Source: an uncultured Lachnospiraceae bacterium
Lineage (GTDB): Bacteria > Bacillota > Clostridia > Lachnospirales > Lachnospiraceae
Reading direction: 5' to 3'
Length of the DNA: 64,000 bases
Assembly: GCA_902788555.1 (NCBI GenBank)
Contig: CADAKQ010000003.1
Coordinates: 54,623-118,622 of the forward strand
Below the pieces are notes generated by a model. The model saw only the letters and a program-made list of their open reading frames with translations, did no database searches and was not told the DNA's origin. The position numbers and the translations under genes are program-made. Positions 43,899 through 53,849 of the stretch are shown here, one piece after another (position 1 is the stretch's first letter; each line of letters opens with the position of its first letter).

Positions 43899-46800
43899 AT
43901 GAGTAAGGTTAGAAGAATCTACGTCGAGAAAAAAGAGGATTATGCGGTAAGAGCAAAGGAGCTTAAGCAGCAGTTCAAGGACTATCTCGGAATTAAGACA
44001 AAGGCTGTAAGAGTTCTTGTTCGATACGATATGGAGGGAGTTTCGGATGAAACCTATGAAAAGGCTAAGGTGACAGTTTTTTCAGAGCCGCCTATCGATA
44101 TAATTTATGAAGAAAAATTTGAGATGGGAGCGGAGGATAAGTGCTTCTCCATGGAGTACCTTCCGGGACAGTTTGACCAGAGAGCAGACTCTGCCGAGCA
44201 GTGTGTAAAGCTTCTCAATGAAGATGAAAATCCGCTTATCAAATCAGCTACTACATATATAATATCGGGAGATATAACAGAGGAGCAGCTTGAGGCAATC
44301 AAGGAATATGTGGTAAACCCTGTGGATTCAAGGATAACTGATGAAACTAAGCCGGATACTCTTGTTACTGTATTTGAGGAGCCTGCCGATGTTATAGTTT
44401 TTGACGGTTTTAAGGATATGTCTGAGGATAAATTGAATGAGCTTTATGGCTCCCTTGGACTTGCCATGACCTTTAAGGATTTTCTTCATATACAGAATTA
44501 TTTTAAGAATGAGGAACACAGAGATCCTTCCATGACGGAAATCAGGGTTCTTGATACATATTGGTCCGATCATTGTCGTCATACCACATTTTCCACAGAA
44601 TTAACTAATGTGGAGTTTGATAATGGATATTATAAGGAGATTCTTTCCGGTACATATGACAGATATGTAGGTGCCATGAAGGAAATGTACAAGGACAGAA
44701 ACGATAAATTTGTCTGTCTTATGGATATAGCCTTAATGGCTATGAAGGAATTAAGAAAAGCAGGAAAGCTTGAGGATATGGAGGTATCTGATGAGATTAA
44801 TGCCTGCTCCATCGTTGTTCCCGTAACTATAGACGGTAAGGAAGAGGAGTGGCTTGTAAGCTTTAAAAATGAAACTCACAATCATCCTACGGAGATTGAG
44901 CCTTTTGGTGGTGCGGCAACCTGTCTTGGCGGTGCTATAAGAGATCCGCTTTCAGGACGTTCCTATGTATATCAGGCTATGCGTGTAACCGGTGCTGCCG
45001 ATCCGACGGTATCTCTTAAGGATACTATGAAGGGTAAGCTTCCTCAGAGAAAGATTGTTAAGGTTGCAGCTCAGGGCTACAGCTCATACGGTAATCAGAT
45101 AGGTCTTGCAACAGGACTGGTAAATGAGATTTATCACCCTGATTATGTGGCAAAGCGTATGGAGATAGGAGCTGTTATGGGTGCTGCTCCAAGAAGATGT
45201 GTAAAGAGAATGACCTCTGATCCGGGAGATATAATTATACTTTTAGGCGGACGTACAGGAAGAGACGGCTGCGGCGGAGCGACAGGCTCATCCAAGGCTC
45301 ACACCGAAAGCTCAATCGAAACCTGTGGTGCTGAGGTACAAAAGGGTAATCCGCCTACAGAAAGAAAGATTCAGAGATTGTTCAGACGTGAAGAGGTTGC
45401 TTCACTTATTAAGAAATGTAATGATTTCGGCGCAGGCGGTGTATCTGTTGCTATAGGTGAGCTTGCGGACGGACTTAATGTAGATCTGGATAAAGTACCT
45501 AAGAAGTATGCGGGCTTGGACGGTACCGAGCTTGCTATATCCGAGTCACAGGAGAGAATGGCTATAGTGGTTGATCCTAAGGATGTGGATGCTATGCTTG
45601 GCTTTGCAAAGGAAGAAAATCTTGAGGCTGTACCTGTGGCAGTCGTTACCGAAGAACCAAGACTTGTCCTTAACTGGAGAGGCAAGGATATAGTTAATTT
45701 ATCAAGAGCGTTTCTTGATACAAACGGTGCTCATCAGGAGACAGAGGTTAAGGTCAATATGCCTGATGAGGCTTCAAAATATTTTGAAGAAAAGAAGGAT
45801 ACAAGTGATATAGAAAAGCTATGGCTGGATGTTCTCTCAGACTTAAATGTCTGCTCACAAAAGGGGCTTGTGGAGATGTTTGATTCGTCCATAGGTGCGG
45901 GTACCGTTACCATGCCTTACGGCGGTAAATATCAGCTTACACCTACGCAGACAATGATAGCCAAGCTTCCTGTACTTAAAGGAAAGACCGATACAGTCAC
46001 CATGATGAGCTACGGCTTTGACCCGTATTTATCAAGCTGGAGTCCATATCACGGTTCGATATATGCAGTTCTTACATCTGTTGCCAAGATTGCGGCTTCA
46101 GGTGGTGATGTAAGCAAGATTAGACTTACCTTCCAGGAGTATTTCAAGAGACTCGGAACAGACCCTTATCGTTGGGGACAGCCTCTTGCAGCACTTCTTG
46201 GAGCATATGATGTACAGATGGGACTTTCTCTTCCGTCTATCGGAGGTAAGGATTCTATGTCAGGTACATTTAATGATATAGATGTTCCGCCTACACTTTG
46301 CTCCTTTGCGGTAGATGTGGCAAGCTATATGAATGTTGTAACGCCTGAACTTAAAAAGGCAGGAAATATATTGGTTAAATTTAATATTGATAAAGATGAA
46401 TATGATATACCAAATTATCAGGATGCACTTGATAAGTACGGAAAGCTTTACGAGGCAATTAAAAACGGTCTGGTAGAGTCCTCATATGCTGTCGGCTTTG
46501 GTGGAGTTATCGAGGCGGTAAGCAAGATGGCATTCGGTAATAAGCTTGGCGTGGAGATAGAAGAGGCTTATCCTGCCGATAAGCTTTACTCTAAGGATTA
46601 CGGTTCAATCATACTTGAGATTAAGGAAGAAAATTTAGATGCTATCGGAATTCCATGCTTAGTAATCGGCAAGGTTATCTGTGAGCCGGAGTTCAGGTAT
46701 GGAGATACGGTTATATCTATGGATGCGGCACTTTATGCATGGACAGGAACGCTTGAAAAGGTATTTCCTAATTACTCAAATGTATCACAGGAAGATAAGA

Positions 46801-47687
46801 TTAATGACGAGCTTAAGATAGAAAACGGAATAGTTAAATCACCAATTTATGACAAGGGAACCGTGCTTATAGCTAAAAATAAGGTTGCCAAGCCAAAGGT
46901 ATTTATTCCGGTATTTCCGGGTACCAACTGTGAATATGATTCTGCAAAAGCTTTCGAGAGAGCCGGTGCAGAGGTAAGTACAATAGTATTTAAGAATCAG
47001 GATGCACAGGATATAAGAGATTCGGTTGATGCTTTTGCAAAAGCCATAAGCGAAAGCCAGATTATCATGTTCCCGGGCGGCTTTTCAGCCGGTGATGAAC
47101 CGGACGGTTCAGGTAAATTTATCGCAACAGCCTTCAGAAATGCCAAGATTGCTGATGAGGTAATGAAGCTTCTCAATGAACGTGACGGTCTTGCGCTTGG
47201 TATCTGTAACGGTTTTCAGGCACTTATAAAGCTTGGACTTGTACCTTACGGTGAGATAAGACCTCAGTCAGAGACCTCACCTACACTTGCCATGAACAGT
47301 ATAGGACGCCATCAGTCAAAGATGGTTTATACAAAGGTTGTAACCAATAAGAGCCCATGGCTTAAAAAAGCAGAACTTGGTGGAGTTTATACTGTACCTA
47401 TATCTCATGGAGAGGGAAGATTTGTTGCAAGCAGAGAGTGGATAGAAAAGCTTTTTGCAAACGGTCAGGTAGCAACCCAGTATGTAGATATAGACGGTAA
47501 TCCTACCATGGATGAATATTATAATATCAATGGTTCTTACTATGCTATAGAGGGTATCACAAGTCCTGACGGACGAGTGCTCGGTAAGATGGCACATTCA
47601 GAGCGTAGAGGCGATGCGGTTGCAATCAATATCTATGGTGAACAGGATCAGAAGATATTCGAATCAGGTGTTGAATACTTTCTGTAG
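43899..47687 (+). CDS. purL: Phosphoribosylformylglycinamidine synthase, single-chain
   Basis: This enzyme makes FGAM from FGAR, ATP and glutamine in purine synthesis. It is the long single-chain form of 1262 residues, fusing PurS-like, PurL and PurQ parts, as in many Lachnospiraceae. The ATG at 43899 follows GGAAAGGAAAG; a TTG 21 nt upstream is rejected. The synthetase part shows HCRHTTFSTEL, NETHNHPTEIEPFGGAATCLGG and the SLPSIGGKDSMSG site. The C-terminal glutaminase has FPGTNCEYDS, GGFSAGDEPDGSGKF, the nucleophile in ALGICNGFQALIKLG and SHGEGRF. No adjacent pur genes are present. The identity is secure. Confidence 0.96.
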   Translation: MSKVRRIYVEKKEDYAVRAKELKQQFKDYLGIKTKAVRVLVRYDMEGVSDETYEKAKVTVFSEPPIDIIYEEKFEMGAEDKCFSMEYLPGQFDQRADSAEQCVKLLNEDENPLIKSATTYIISGDITEEQLEAIKEYVVNPVDSRITDETKPDTLVTVFEEPADVIVFDGFKDMSEDKLNELYGSLGLAMTFKDFLHIQNYFKNEEHRDPSMTEIRVLDTYWSDHCRHTTFSTELTNVEFDNGYYKEILSGTYDRYVGAMKEMYKDRNDKFVCLMDIALMAMKELRKAGKLEDMEVSDEINACSIVVPVTIDGKEEEWLVSFKNETHNHPTEIEPFGGAATCLGGAIRDPLSGRSYVYQAMRVTGAADPTVSLKDTMKGKLPQRKIVKVAAQGYSSYGNQIGLATGLVNEIYHPDYVAKRMEIGAVMGAAPRRCVKRMTSDPGDIIILLGGRTGRDGCGGATGSSKAHTESSIETCGAEVQKGNPPTERKIQRLFRREEVASLIKKCNDFGAGGVSVAIGELADGLNVDLDKVPKKYAGLDGTELAISESQERMAIVVDPKDVDAMLGFAKEENLEAVPVAVVTEEPRLVLNWRGKDIVNLSRAFLDTNGAHQETEVKVNMPDEASKYFEEKKDTSDIEKLWLDVLSDLNVCSQKGLVEMFDSSIGAGTVTMPYGGKYQLTPTQTMIAKLPVLKGKTDTVTMMSYGFDPYLSSWSPYHGSIYAVLTSVAKIAASGGDVSKIRLTFQEYFKRLGTDPYRWGQPLAALLGAYDVQMGLSLPSIGGKDSMSGTFNDIDVPPTLCSFAVDVASYMNVVTPELKKAGNILVKFNIDKDEYDIPNYQDALDKYGKLYEAIKNGLVESSYAVGFGGVIEAVSKMAFGNKLGVEIEEAYPADKLYSKDYGSIILEIKEENLDAIGIPCLVIGKVICEPEFRYGDTVISMDAALYAWTGTLEKVFPNYSNVSQEDKINDELKIENGIVKSPIYDKGTVLIAKNKVAKPKVFIPVFPGTNCEYDSAKAFERAGAEVSTIVFKNQDAQDIRDSVDAFAKAISESQIIMFPGGFSAGDEPDGSGKFIATAFRNAKIADEVMKLLNERDGLALGICNGFQALIKLGLVPYGEIRPQSETSPTLAMNSIGRHQSKMVYTKVVTNKSPWLKKAELGGVYTVPISHGEGRFVASREWIEKLFANGQVATQYVDIDGNPTMDEYYNINGSYYAIEGITSPDGRVLGKMAHSERRGDAVAINIYGEQDQKIFESGVEYFL

Positions 47688-47763
47688 AATAAGTATTTAA
47701 TATGTAAAAATTCGATTTCATAGTATTCTGATAGGGTATTGTTCACTATAATGAAAAAACATA

Positions 47764-47815
47764 GTGACAAATTGCCTGATAAATGGTATAATTTTTATTG
47801 GTATAGCCTGATAAA
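47764..47815 (+). promoter_or_regulatory. Predicted promoter with direct repeats before the chemoreceptor
   Basis: GTGACA (47764-47769), a 17-nt spacer and an extended -10 TGGTATAAT (TATAAT at 47787-47792) form a good promoter. GCCTGATAAAT occurs twice, at 47774-47784 in the spacer and 47806-47816 after the start region, 32 nt apart (about three helical turns). This layout suits a repressor; the regulator is unknown. Confidence 0.55.
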
Positions 47816-47887
47816 TTGCCTATAGGAGGATTAAATTTATCTAAACTTGATATTATAAATATTAATTACGAGGAAGGATAAAAAAAC

Positions 47888-49600
47888 ATGAGTAAAATAA
47901 GAGAAAAAATTATAGTAAAGGTTATTGTCTTATCGGCGATTGCACTTGTTCTTACAGATGTATTGGTTGGATTTATAAGTATTAAGTCCGCCAAAAATAT
48001 GGTTTATAAGCTTACCAAGGAGGAACTTATGGTAGGTGCCGTTCAGCTGGAAAATGAGATGTCCAATGAATATGACGGTGATTGGAGCTTGGATGGTGAA
48101 ATCCTATATAAAGGAGGAGTCGAGGTACAAAGCGAGCTTCAGGAGCAGCTTGATATCCTTCATGAAAGAACAAAGCTTGAATATACATTATTCTATGGGG
48201 ATACCAGAAGAATGACTACCCTTGTTGATAAAAAGGGTGCAAGAATGGTTGGCACAACGGTAACCGCAGCAAATGTTCTTGACGTTCTTGAATCAGGTAA
48301 TGACTGTTATTCAAATAATCTTAACATAGGCGGTATGCCTTATTACGGATACTATACACCGCTTAAAAATCCCGATGGAGAGATAGTGGGTATGGTATTT
48401 ACCGGTCGTCCTGCCGCTGATGTTAAGGATGATATAGGTAATCTTGTTAAAAAGATAGTTATAGCAATAATTTTATTTAGTGCGATAAGCTGTGCAGTAG
48501 GATTCTCACTCGCAGGTGTTGTATCCGGAAAGATGAATTTGCTTGCTGATGATATCAAGGTTATAGCCGGTGGAGATCTTACAAGAGATGTTGAATATAT
48601 ACTTACAAAGAGACCTGATGAAATCGGAGCTATTGCGAGAGCGGTTTCGGATTTGAAGGATAAGCTTTCAGAGGTTATCGGAAATACCAAGAAGCTCGCA
48701 GATCAGATTAAAGCTTCAGGATATGATTTATCTTCATCCGCTTCCGGTGCAGCAGAGGCTTCAAATCAGGTTGTATCTGCTGTCGAAGATATTACAAAGG
48801 GTTCGCTTTCTCAGGCTGAAAGCGTTCAGACCTCCTCTGAAAATACAAATCAGATTGGTGATGATATTGACGGAATAACTGATAATATACATACATTGAA
48901 TGACCTTGTTGACAGTATGAAGAATGCAAGTGACAGAGCTATGATAGCTATGGAAGACCTGCTCGCTCAAAACGGAGATGTTACGGATGCAGTAAACTCT
49001 ATAAGAGGTGTCATTGAAAATACGGCTAATTCAGTTCAGGAAATTTCTCAGATGACGCAGATTATTTCTGATATTGCTGACCAGACAAATCTCCTTTCAC
49101 TCAATGCTACAATTGAGGCTGCCAGAGCAGGAGAGACAGGAAGAGGCTTTGCGGTTGTTGCATCTGAAATTTCAAATCTTGCTACTCAGTCTCAGGATGC
49201 TGTTGTCAAGATTGAAGAGGTTACCCAGAAGCTAGTCGAGGATTCCATCAGCTCAGTTCAGACAGTGGATTCACTTGTTGCCGAATTTGAAACTCAGTCT
49301 GATAAGATTATGCTTACAAGAGAGGATATGAGTGCTCTTTCAGAGAATGCCACTAAGGTTCAAGGCTCAGTTTCTGATACAGGAGATAAGGCAGATACAA
49401 TCAATATTACAAAAGAAAGTCTTATCAATATAATGGAAGATTTATCAGCAATTTCTGAAGAAAATGCAGCATCAACAGAAGAGACAAATGCATCTATGGA
49501 AGAATTAAATGCAACCTTCCAGGTAATTTCTCAAAATGCAGTAAGCTTGCAGACAATTGCAGAACAATTAAGAACGCAAATCGCATACTTCAAAGTATAA
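47888..49600 (+). CDS. Methyl-accepting chemotaxis protein, single-Cache type
   Basis: A 570-residue chemoreceptor. TM1 ([20 protein letters not shown]) and TM2 (about 192-215, [20 protein letters not shown]) flank an extracellular single-Cache domain with [23 protein letters not shown] follows. The cytoplasmic signalling domain carries the hairpin tip [20 protein letters not shown], with [15 protein letters not shown], the contact site for CheA and CheW. It should sense a small molecule outside the cell. It is monocistronic: its own promoter lies upstream and a terminator follows. The ligand cannot be read from sequence. It fits the motile lifestyle shown by the CheX/CheY pair. Confidence 0.94.
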   Translation: MSKIREKIIVKVIVLSAIALVLTDVLVGFISIKSAKNMVYKLTKEELMVGAVQLENEMSNEYDGDWSLDGEILYKGGVEVQSELQEQLDILHERTKLEYTLFYGDTRRMTTLVDKKGARMVGTTVTAANVLDVLESGNDCYSNNLNIGGMPYYGYYTPLKNPDGEIVGMVFTGRPAADVKDDIGNLVKKIVIAIILFSAISCAVGFSLAGVVSGKMNLLADDIKVIAGGDLTRDVEYILTKRPDEIGAIARAVSDLKDKLSEVIGNTKKLADQIKASGYDLSSSASGAAEASNQVVSAVEDITKGSLSQAESVQTSSENTNQIGDDIDGITDNIHTLNDLVDSMKNASDRAMIAMEDLLAQNGDVTDAVNSIRGVIENTANSVQEISQMTQIISDIADQTNLLSLNATIEAARAGETGRGFAVVASEISNLATQSQDAVVKIEEVTQKLVEDSISSVQTVDSLVAEFETQSDKIMLTREDMSALSENATKVQGSVSDTGDKADTINITKESLINIMEDLSAISEENAASTEETNASMEELNATFQVISQNAVSLQTIAEQLRTQIAYFKV

Positions 49601-49614
49601 TTTAAAATTTTTGA

Positions 49615-49643
49615 CTGCCGCATTATTATGCGGCAGTTTTTTT
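49615..49643 (+). terminator. Rho-independent terminator
   Basis: CTGCCGCAT pairs with ATGCGGCAG across a TATT loop and is followed by seven T residues. It ends the chemoreceptor transcript. Confidence 0.92.
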
Positions 49644-49644
49644 G

Positions 49645-49673
49645 TTGAAATATTAGGTGTGTTGTGTTACAAT
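49645..49673 (+). promoter_or_regulatory. Predicted sigma-A promoter for typA
   Basis: TTGAAA (49645-49650) and TACAAT (49668-49673) are 17 nt apart and lie just after the upstream terminator. The ATG of typA is 56 nt downstream. Confidence 0.6.
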
Positions 49674-49728
49674 AACAAAGTTTTTAAAGGTTTTTAAGAA
49701 TTATTATATAAAGAGGATGTAATGTAAG

Positions 49729-51567
49729 ATGAAGATAACGAGAGAAGATGTAAGAAATGTTGCGATTATTGCGCATGTTGACCATGGTAAGACTACACTT
49801 GTGGATGAGCTTTTAAAGCAGAGCGGTGTATTTCGTGAGAATCAGGAAGTTGCCGAGAGGGTAATGGATTCAAATGATATTGAAAGAGAAAGGGGAATAA
49901 CTATTCTTTCAAAAAATACTGCTGTAACCTACGGAAATACAAAGATAAATATAATAGATACTCCGGGACATGCAGACTTCGGTGGAGAGGTAGAGCGTGT
50001 TCTTAAGATGGTTAATGGTGTAATACTTGTGGTTGATGCATTTGAGGGAGCGATGCCGCAGACAAAATTTGTTCTTAAAAAGGCATTGGAGCTTGATCTT
50101 AATGTTATCGTTTGTATAAATAAGATAGACAGACCGGAGGCGAGACCTGCCGAGGTTGAGGAAGAGGTGCTTGAGCTTTTGATAGAGCTTGATGCCAATG
50201 AAAAGCAGCTCGATTGTCCTTTTGTATATGCTTCTGCAAGAGATGGATATGCTTCGTACAGTCCGGATGAGCCGGGAACAGATATGAAGCCTATATTCGA
50301 GACGATAATAAAGTCTATACCGGCACCCACAGGAGACCCGGATGCAGGTACACAGGTGCTTATCAGTACAATAGATTATAATGAGTATGTAGGAAGAATC
50401 GGAGTCGGAAAGGTTGATAATGGCATACTTAAGCTTAATCAGGAGTGTGTAATTGTAAATGCACATGAGCTTGATAAGAAGGTTAAGGTAAAGATTGGAA
50501 AGCTCTATGAGTTTGACGGACTTAATAAGATTGAAGTTAATGAGGCACGTATAGGTTCGATAGTCGCTATATCAGGTATATCTGATATTCATATAGGAGA
50601 TACAATCTGTTCACCTGAAAATCCGGAGCCTATACCGTTTCAGAAGATTTCTGAGCCGACTATCTCTATGGATTTTATGGTAAATGATTCACCACTTGCA
50701 GGTAAGGATGGAAAGTATGTTACTTCAAGACATTTAAGAGACAGACTTTTCAGAGAATTAAACACTGATGTTTCACTTAGAGTGGAAGAAACCGATACCA
50801 CTGAATGCTTTAAGGTATCAGGACGTGGCGAGCTTCATCTTTCGGTTCTTATTGAAAATATGAGGAGAGAGGGATATGAGTTTGCTGTAAGTAAGGCTGA
50901 GGTTATATATAAAGAGGATGAAAAGGGTAAAAAGCTCGAACCGTTTGAGCTTGCAGTTATAGATGTACCGGATGAGTTTTCAGGAACGGTTATAAATATG
51001 CTTAACAATCGTAAGGGCGAGCTTCAGGGTATGGCACCTACCGGAAATGGCACAACCAGACTTGAGTTTTTGATTCCGTCCCGTGGCCTTATCGGCTTTA
51101 GAGGTGATTTTATGACCGCTACAAAGGGTAACGGAATTATAAATACCTTATTTGAAGGCTATGAGTCATATAAGGGGGATATGTCATATAGAAGTCAGGG
51201 TTCGCTTATAGCTTTTGAGGCCGGTGAGGCAATTACCTACGGACTTTTTAATGCTCAGGAAAGGGGAACTCTTTTTATAGGTCCGGGTGAGCAGGTTTAC
51301 GGTGGTATGGTAGTCGGCCAGTGTGGAAAGACCGAGGATATAGAGGTAAATGTATGTAAGAAGAAACAGCTTACCAATACCCGTGCTTCAGGTTCTGATG
51401 AAGCACTTAAGCTTACCCCGCCTAAGATTTTAAGTTTGGAGCAGGCACTTGATTTTATAGATACGGATGAGCTTTTGGAAATTACCCCTTCACATATTCG
51501 TATAAGAAAGAAGATACTTGACCCGACACTCCGTATGCGTGCGAAGCGTGCGATGCAAAACAGCTAA
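49729..51567 (+). CDS. typA: Translational GTPase TypA/BipA
   Basis: A ribosome-associated GTPase of 612 residues that aids large-subunit assembly and growth under stress or cold. G motifs are AHVDHGKTTLVDELL (P loop), RERGITILSKNTAV (switch I), DTPGHADFGGE (G3) and INKIDRPEARP (G4). EF-G-like domains follow (SGRGELHLSVLIENMRREG) and then the BipA-specific C-terminal part (PSRGLIGFRGDFMTATKG). The length fits. It has its own promoter. The identity is secure. Confidence 0.96.
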   Translation: MKITREDVRNVAIIAHVDHGKTTLVDELLKQSGVFRENQEVAERVMDSNDIERERGITILSKNTAVTYGNTKINIIDTPGHADFGGEVERVLKMVNGVILVVDAFEGAMPQTKFVLKKALELDLNVIVCINKIDRPEARPAEVEEEVLELLIELDANEKQLDCPFVYASARDGYASYSPDEPGTDMKPIFETIIKSIPAPTGDPDAGTQVLISTIDYNEYVGRIGVGKVDNGILKLNQECVIVNAHELDKKVKVKIGKLYEFDGLNKIEVNEARIGSIVAISGISDIHIGDTICSPENPEPIPFQKISEPTISMDFMVNDSPLAGKDGKYVTSRHLRDRLFRELNTDVSLRVEETDTTECFKVSGRGELHLSVLIENMRREGYEFAVSKAEVIYKEDEKGKKLEPFELAVIDVPDEFSGTVINMLNNRKGELQGMAPTGNGTTRLEFLIPSRGLIGFRGDFMTATKGNGIINTLFEGYESYKGDMSYRSQGSLIAFEAGEAITYGLFNAQERGTLFIGPGEQVYGGMVVGQCGKTEDIEVNVCKKKQLTNTRASGSDEALKLTPPKILSLEQALDFIDTDELLEITPSHIRIRKKILDPTLRMRAKRAMQNS

Positions 51568-51653
51568 TATTTTAAAGTGATTTATATCATAAATAAATGC
51601 TGATAGCTGCTTAAAGAGTGGATTAGATACAATTGATAAGGAAGAAATGAAAT

Positions 51654-52307
51654 ATGGGCTATAATACTGTTATTTTCGATTTAGACGGAACACTCTTAAA
51701 TACACTTGATGACTTGTCGGACAGTGTTAATTATGCACTTTATAAAATGAATTATCCGCTTAGAGAAAAAAATGAGATAAGGTTATTTCTCGGAAACGGA
51801 ATTAGAAATCTCATGAAGCTTTCTGTACCGGAGGGGATTTCGGAAACGGATTTTGATAGGGCATTTAGCTTTTTTAAGGAATATTATAATATTCATAATC
51901 AGGATAAGACTAAGCCTTATGATGGAGTAATAAAGCTAATGCACGACCTTAAAGGTAAGGGTATAAAGATGGCAATTGTGTCCAACAAGGTGCAAAGTGC
52001 GGTTGACCAGTTAAGAGAAAGATTTTTCAGTGACGTAATAGATATAGCGATTGGCGACAATCCCGATATGAAAAGGAAGCCTGAGCCCGATTCGTGTTTT
52101 AAGGCGCTTAAGCTTTTGAAAAGTGATAAAAAGGATGCCGTTTACGTTGGAGATTCTGAGGTTGATATGGCTACTGCTAAAAATGCGGGGCTTGATTTAA
52201 TAACCTGTCTTTGGGGATTCAGAGACAGGGAGTTTCTTATAGAAAAGGGAGCAAAGGTTTTTGCCGAAACGCCGGCAGATATTGAAATGGAGGTACTTAA
52301 GAAATGA
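51654..52307 (+). CDS. HAD-family phosphatase, phosphoglycolate-phosphatase-like
   Basis: A 217-residue HAD hydrolase, subfamily IA. Motif I is VIFDLDGTLLNTLDDL, motif II the Ser in KMAIVSNKVQSAV, motif III the Lys in KRKPEPDSCFKAL and motif IV AVYVGDSEVDMATAKNAG. The cap region lies between about residues 18 and 80. The pattern fits Gph/PpaX-type phosphatases. The ATG follows AAGGAAG. The last four bases overlap the start of pncB (ATGA), so the two genes are translationally coupled. A role in clearing a phosphorylated by-product is plausible, but the substrate is unproven. Confidence 0.85.
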   Translation: MGYNTVIFDLDGTLLNTLDDLSDSVNYALYKMNYPLREKNEIRLFLGNGIRNLMKLSVPEGISETDFDRAFSFFKEYYNIHNQDKTKPYDGVIKLMHDLKGKGIKMAIVSNKVQSAVDQLRERFFSDVIDIAIGDNPDMKRKPEPDSCFKALKLLKSDKKDAVYVGDSEVDMATAKNAGLDLITCLWGFRDREFLIEKGAKVFAETPADIEMEVLKK

Positions 52308-53752
52308 GAAATCTTACGATGCTTATGGATTATTATGAGCTCACGATGTCCAATGGATATTTTAAGAAGGGCTACAAGGATAAGATAGCGGTATTTGATA
52401 TGTTTTACCGCAGTAATCCTGATAACGGCGGTTTTGTTGTGTCAGCAGGTCTTGAACAGCTTATTGAATATATCGAGAATCTTTCTTTTAATGATGATGA
52501 TATAGAATACCTTAGAAAAAAAGGTGAGTTTTCAGAAGAGTTTTTAGAGTATCTTAAGAATTTTAAGTTTACGGGAAATATAGATGCTGTTCCCGAGGGA
52601 ACAATAGTATATCCAAATACTCCTCTTGTTACCGTAACTGCTCCGGTTATAGAGGCACAGCTTCTTGAAACCATGCTTCTTTTGACTATCAATTTCCAGT
52701 CGCTTATAGCAACAAAAGCATCAAGAATCTGTCGTGCTGCCGGAGATACAGGTGCGATAGTTATGGAGTTTGGTGCAAGACGTGCACATGGTGCAGATGC
52801 AGCAACTCTTGGTGCAAGAGCCGCATATATAGGCGGTGCAGCGGCAACAGCTACAGTTCTTGCGGATGAGATGTTTGGCGTGCCTGCCATCGGAACAATG
52901 GCACATAGCTGGGTACAGTTTTTCGACAACGAATACGAAGCATTTAAGGCTTATGCAGAGGTTTATCCGGATAATTGTGTGCTCCTTATAGACACTTATG
53001 ATATATTGAAGAGCGGTCTTGTAAATGCTATTAAGGTTGCAAAGGAAGTGCTTGAGCCGATGGGTAAAAGGCTTAAGGGGGTAAGAATTGACAGCGGAGA
53101 CCTTGCATATTTTTCTAAGAAGATTAGAAAGCAGCTTGATGCTAACGGTATGGAGGATTGTAATGTTGTTGTATCAAACAGTGTAGATGAATACCTTATC
53201 AGGTCCTTAAATAAGCAGGGGGCAAAGATTAATTCCTACGGAGTGGGTGAAAGAATGATTACATCAAAGTCTGACCCTGTATTTGGAGGTGTTTATAAGC
53301 TTGTTGCCGTTAAGGACGGAAAAGACGGAGATTACGTTCCGAAGATTAAGATTTCCGAAAATGTTGAAAAGATTACCAATCCGGGGAAAAAGAGACTTTG
53401 GAGAATATACAGCAGAGAAACCGGATATGGCTTGGCTGATTTAATTACACTTAATGATGAAGAGGTAAATGGTGATGAGCCGTTTGCTTATGTTGATCCT
53501 AAAAAGCCTTGGAAGAAAATGAAGTTTGAAAATGTTGACGTTAAGGAGCTTCAGGTTCCTATCTTTAAGGACGGCATGCTTGTTTACAATAAGCCTGAGC
53601 TTAAAGATATTAAGGCTTATGTGGCAGACCAGCTTAAAAATAAGGTGTGGGAAGAAGAACAACGTTATGAAAATCCTCATATTCATTATGTAGATTTGTC
53701 AAAGAAGCTTTACGATACTAAGGTTAAGATGCTTGAGGAAAATCAGCAGTAA
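52304..53752 (+). CDS. pncB: Nicotinate phosphoribosyltransferase
   Basis: This enzyme makes nicotinate mononucleotide from nicotinate and PRPP, the first step of the NAD salvage route. It has 482 residues, as usual for the Gram-positive form. Features are TMLMDYYELTMSNGYFK at the start, GGFVVSAGLEQLIEYIE, EFGARRAHGADAATLGARAA, GTMAHSWVQFF, and the phosphate-binding RIDSGDLAYFSKKIR. The start codon overlaps the upstream HAD stop. The identity is well supported. Confidence 0.94.
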   Translation: MRNLTMLMDYYELTMSNGYFKKGYKDKIAVFDMFYRSNPDNGGFVVSAGLEQLIEYIENLSFNDDDIEYLRKKGEFSEEFLEYLKNFKFTGNIDAVPEGTIVYPNTPLVTVTAPVIEAQLLETMLLLTINFQSLIATKASRICRAAGDTGAIVMEFGARRAHGADAATLGARAAYIGGAAATATVLADEMFGVPAIGTMAHSWVQFFDNEYEAFKAYAEVYPDNCVLLIDTYDILKSGLVNAIKVAKEVLEPMGKRLKGVRIDSGDLAYFSKKIRKQLDANGMEDCNVVVSNSVDEYLIRSLNKQGAKINSYGVGERMITSKSDPVFGGVYKLVAVKDGKDGDYVPKIKISENVEKITNPGKKRLWRIYSRETGYGLADLITLNDEEVNGDEPFAYVDPKKPWKKMKFENVDVKELQVPIFKDGMLVYNKPELKDIKAYVADQLKNKVWEEEQRYENPHIHYVDLSKKLYDTKVKMLEENQQ

Positions 53753-53810
53753 AATAAAAGTAAAGATTTACCATGTTAAAAATTGAATAGAAACCTCCGC
53801 AAATGTGAAT

Positions 53811-53841
53811 CCTTTAAAGTATAGATTTTATACTTTGGAGG
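53811..53841 (+). promoter_or_regulatory. Leader hairpin masking the sigG ribosome-binding site
   Basis: CCTTTAAAGTATA (53811-53823) pairs in all 13 positions (two G-U) with TATACTTTGGAGG (53829-53841) across a 5-nt loop. The right strand contains the whole GGAGG Shine-Dalgarno of sigG, whose ATG is 8 nt later. A separate CCTCC at 53794-53798 could also pair with it. RBS occlusion by a leader hairpin has been described for sigG of Bacillus subtilis, so this is likely a translation brake. Confidence 0.85.
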
Positions 53842-53849
53842 AATTAAAG

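Noticed and set aside
53784-53814. Sigma-F/G-type promoter before sigG (TGAATA at 53784)
   Set aside because: No matching -10 box occurs at 17-18 nt; alternatives would start the transcript after the ribosome site.
53805-53849. 15-codon N-terminal extension of SigG
   Set aside because: It would begin in the masking hairpin and has no homology to SigG, whose N-terminus matches from the ATG at 53850.
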